Assembly: GCA_000969725.1 (NCBI GenBank) | Contig: JXSR01S035047.1 | From: Ophiothrix spiculata | Lineage: Eukaryota; Echinodermata; Ophiuroidea; Amphilepidida; Ophiotrichidae | DNA: 47,014 bases | Reading direction: 5' to 3' (one strand) | Part shown: one piece after another, positions 43,910 to 47,014 of the stretch | How the letters are laid out: each line of letters begins with the position of its first letter | How positions within the stretch are numbered: position 1 is the stretch's first letter | Notes under the pieces: generated by a model | Database searches by the model: none | The model's input: only the letters and a program-made list of their open reading frames with translations | What the model was told of the DNA's origin: nothing | Position numbers and translations under genes: made by a program

Positions 43910-44900
43910 GTAATTTAGTATAGTTCAGATGCCTATTCGTCAAGTACATGTTATAAACTGTACGCTATTCAATTAAGTATGATGTACCTCATTCATCAAA
44001 TACTTGATGACGGGTTCAGATTTAAAAAATGATTAAATTCTTTGCTTTGTATGAATTATTACATTTGCAAAGATTTGTGGAATAACATTTTCATTTTTAA
44101 ATGATGATCGATTTGTACGCAAAATCATGAAGCAACTCAAGATTACATTACAATCATCTATTCGCTTCAATGATGGCTTCTGTTGAAACTGCAATAACTC
44201 ATACACAAGGAATTTTGCCACTTTAGAGTTTTCTTTAAAAAATGGTATAATGTGTTCTTGTGGAGATATTCAAGTTTAAGCTTACTGCTGCCATCATGAA
44301 AATATTATGCTTGTATCAAATGTGTTGCCTTTTATGAAAAAGACAAAAGTTGTGATTGTTTTCTTGGTTTATGCATGTGACGTGTTGCTGCAAAGGGTAT
44401 TTTTTTATCAATGTACACAGCTAAATTCCTAGATTCCCACTGTGGCTATTTAGTGATTATGTAGTCACTACAAAATGCAACTACTACAAAATGTAACCAT
44501 CTACTAGACACCAGCTAGATAAGTGATGAAAAAGATTTTTTTTTAGCAAAGATGTAGTTTTGAGATATAAAAGTGTGCAGAATAAAGGCCATTTTCTTGC
44601 AAGTGATTTCACTTTACTACTGGCCTAAATCACATCATCTGATACATTTAACTTATAATGATAGTACCATTTTTGTTGATGTTGACAAGGAAGATTTTTG
44701 CAGCAATACTTCACACACACGTGCAGGTTTTCATATCAAAAAATACAACTTAGAGGGCTTGCTTTCAAATGTTGAATGTAATGTTTAGATTTTGCTTTAT
44801 AAAAGCAAATGCTTAATTGAACAATTATCATATGAATCAAAGTTAAATAGCCATATTTTAAAAACAATTAATTCGTCAATAAAAAAATTAAAACCAGCAA
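43910..44900 (+). other. Probable 3' UTR
   Basis: AT-rich non-coding sequence after the stop codon. AATAAA hexamers at 44581-44586 and 44878-44883 are candidate poly(A) signals; the true end is unknown. No open reading frame or repeat of note before 44980. Confidence 0.5.
44581..44586 (+). promoter_or_regulatory. Candidate poly(A) signal AATAAA
   Basis: AATAAA 672 bases after the stop codon. A second one is at 44878-44883. Neither can be ranked without transcript ends. Confidence 0.3.
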
Positions 44901-44980
44901 GATTGTATATTTGATATGATGCCTTGCATTAAACCATTTCTGATTCAATTTTCTGCTCAGGTATTTTGCTATTGCCTCAT

Positions 44981-45139
44981 ATATGTGTACCGCCGCGGCA
45001 AAAGGGTCCAGTTGTCGGCTCGTACATGTTGCTCCTTGTAGCATATCTAATGTATGGTATTTGTATACATCAGATATGCTACAATGAGCATCATGTAGGA
45101 GTCGACAACTGGACCCTTTTGCCGCGGCGGTACACATAT
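44981..45139. mobile_element. Near-perfect palindrome with about 75-bp arms
   Basis: ATATGTGTACCGCCGCGGCA AAAGGGTCCAGTTGTCG...GTAGCATATCTAATGTATG pairs with CATACATCAGATATGCTACA...CGACAACTGGACCCTTTTGC CGCGGCGGTACACATAT. The loop is about 10 bases. The CG-rich ends contrast with the AT-rich surroundings. It lies about 1.1 kb after the stop codon and could be transcribed if the 3' UTR runs past 44900. Confidence 0.85.
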
Positions 45140-45496
45140 TGTAATAAGCTTATTTAGGTGTATATTTTGTTTAGATTGGTTGTGTCCAATGCCTAGATTC
45201 CATTTCTAATGGAGCAAATCTTTAAAACGAAACTATCCACATTTTCAAAATATTGTTATATGTTTTTTAAACTTGTTACGTTTCTGTTGATATTTATCAC
45301 TTAACATCTGCAGATATGCAGTGGTACTATAAGCCAAACAGAACCTCATTAGACAGTGTAAGCTAAAAATCAGGTGAAATGCTTTTATTGCATGAATTTT
45401 TATTTATTTTGTCCAATGAATTTTTTTGTTAGCTTAAAAGACTGCATATCGGTAGACGTCAAACTATGCCTACGGTAACTAACTCTGAATGCTCCG

Positions 45497-45638
45497 AGCA
45501 TGCTGCTTTCATACTGGTGTACCTTTGATAACGACAAAATGTTGTCGCATGGCAAGATTTTTCAAGTTATAAAAAACTGCAAAGCTACAAAAGTATGAAT
45601 TGAAAAGAAAAACAAAGTATGAAAGCTGCTGTAATGCT
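45497..45638. mobile_element. Small MITE with GCTGCTTTCATACT ends
   Basis: AGCATGCTGCTTTCATACT at the left and AGTATGAAAGCTGCTGTAAT GCT at the right are inverted. The phrase ATGCTGCTTTCATACT also occurs near 14617, so this family is dispersed. Confidence 0.5.
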
Positions 45639-47014
45639 ATGGTCAGTCACACACAAATTAGTTGTGGCCAAAACTTGCTTCTAACCAAGGTCCCTAAATC
45701 AAATCTGTATTTTTGCCCATTTAAAGTCTACACTTGCCATATATGCCAGTACAAAATGTGGATTTTGAGTTTGAAAACATGATGATAGGATCTTTTTTAT
45801 TCATAATATATTAGATATAGCTCATTATAGTGTAGTAATAGCTTTAAGCTTACTGGCTGTTTCCCAGAGATCTTGTTTGGTTGGAACGAGTTAGTAAATT
45901 TAATCACATCGGATAAATGGCAGGATACCGACAGATTTCTGAAAAACTTTGGAAGTTTTTGCATTTGCATTTTTAATGCCTTGAAAGCTTAACCCTAACA
46001 GTGATACTTATTTACATTTTCTTGTTTCAAAACTGCACTCTCATCTAATGTTCACTAGCCACCAGGCTGGTAGCAATTTTGTAATCATAGCTATCTTCTG
46101 TCTATGGCATACTTAGACTTTGGTCATTTTATCAATTTTTGAAATAGAATATTGTAATTAAGATTCACTGGGGTTAGATTTAAGGCAGTCAAAAATGCAC
46201 ATTTATTTGAAAAAATGAAACCAATTTTATACGTTTTATTTTGTATTTAGTGGTTTAACTAAAGTGTGAAAGTACCACTCGTACCAAGAATGGGTCTGAG
46301 AAAATCATGGAATTCTTTTTTGGAATTTCATTCTCAGAGTGAGGGAAAACTAGGAATAACATGCTGTGTTGATTTTAAGACCATTTGAAACAAAAGTGAC
46401 AGTATTCTACTAATTCCATGTTATGATATGCATTTACAATGACCAACCTATGTGTACCAGCTTGGCAAAATGATGCAGTTCTTCTCTTTTACATTTGTTT
46501 ATACCACAATCTGTGTCAAAAGTTGTTGGAGCAAGATTAAAAATTCACTTCATAAATGATTTCGAAATTGTGTTAATGTAAAAGTGCCAAAATTTCCCTC
46601 TTTTGGTATGAAAGGCTAAGGTCTACCCCAACTGTTGATCCCATTCCCGCACCCCTATCTCAATGTTGGTCCTTCTGGGGGCTGAGAAATGACATTTTTG
46701 TTTCAACATTGTACAGGGGGGGTGGGGCTACATTTTCCAAAGTGTCCAATTTTTGCTCCAACACTTTGGCAAAGATTGCAGTTACTTTCTTGCTCTATGG
46801 TAGGAAAAAATCAAACATAACCTCAATTATCAGCCTGTTGTAGAAATGTTAGCATTAATTTGTACCATCCTCGATCACTGACTGAACCTGACGAAAAAAA
46901 AAAAGATTAGGCAAGGATTTTTTTTCTTGATTTATCTTATAGTTTGATAAAACGGCATCATCAGACTGTCTGAATTTGGTCAGGTTATGATCTATATTAT
47001 ACAACTAAAATACA
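45639..47014. other. Downstream flank
   Basis: No gene seen. The only structure is the possible element at 46507-46778. G7 and A11 homopolymers occur near 46717 and 46894. Confidence 0.5.
46507..46778. mobile_element. Possible MITE with CAATCT...GTTGGAGCAA ends
   Basis: CAATCTGTGTCAAAAGTTGT TGGAGCAAGATT at the left and AATTTTTGCTCCAACACTTT GGCAAAGATTG at the right are diverged inverted repeats (about 25 of 31 match). No target duplication is visible. Confidence 0.5.

Overview
The window is a 47 kb piece of an animal (metazoan) genome. It is AT-rich, has long spliceosomal introns with GT...AG borders, and has an 85-base assembly gap. It holds essentially one gene: a RIM-binding protein (RIM-BP; vertebrate relatives RIMBP2, TSPOAP1/RIMBP1), the presynaptic active-zone scaffold that links RIM and voltage-gated calcium channels through SH3 domains. 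The gene is on the + strand. The window contains its last 21 exons (the first two are tentative), from about 1436 to the stop codon at 43907-43909, joining in frame to about 1,220 residues. The first SH3 domain and the N-terminal coiled coils expected in this family must lie upstream. The many TIR-bounded short DNA transposons and tRNA-derived SINEs suggest a marine invertebrate, perhaps an echinoderm or hemichordate, but I cannot name the species.

Protein order: acidic linker (exons at 1436-12578); three fibronectin type III domains (FN3-1 at 13502-13774, FN3-2 on two exons 15695-17477, FN3-3 on two exons 20812-22067); a disordered Ser/Asp/Lys-rich linker of many small exons (23217-30282); SH3-II split over 32851-33413 and 34223-34436; SH3-III split over 36508-36704 and 37991-38233; and a basic C-terminal tail (43679-43909). 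All exon borders up to FN3-3 are phase 1. From 22067 to 28636 every border is phase 0, the signature of freely skippable cassettes.

The introns are packed with mobile elements. Several have exact termini and target-site duplications: hAT-type with 8-bp TSDs, TA-flanked mariner-like MITEs, a TTAA-flanked element, long near-perfect palindromes, an element nested in another, and an antisense non-LTR retrotransposon with a broken reverse transcriptase. Four elements or repeat blocks end within about 45 bases of a splice site.

The most interesting features are three independent cases of the gene duplicating pieces of its own exons in tandem: a 120-bp unit with its own splice donor repeated four times at 25266-26100, a dead copy of an exon end at 12621-12713, and four decaying ghost copies of the end of FN3-2 at 17611-18060. 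There is also a candidate 14-nt microexon at 39634-39647 that would change the C-terminus. No RNA gene, CRISPR or second protein gene could be supported.
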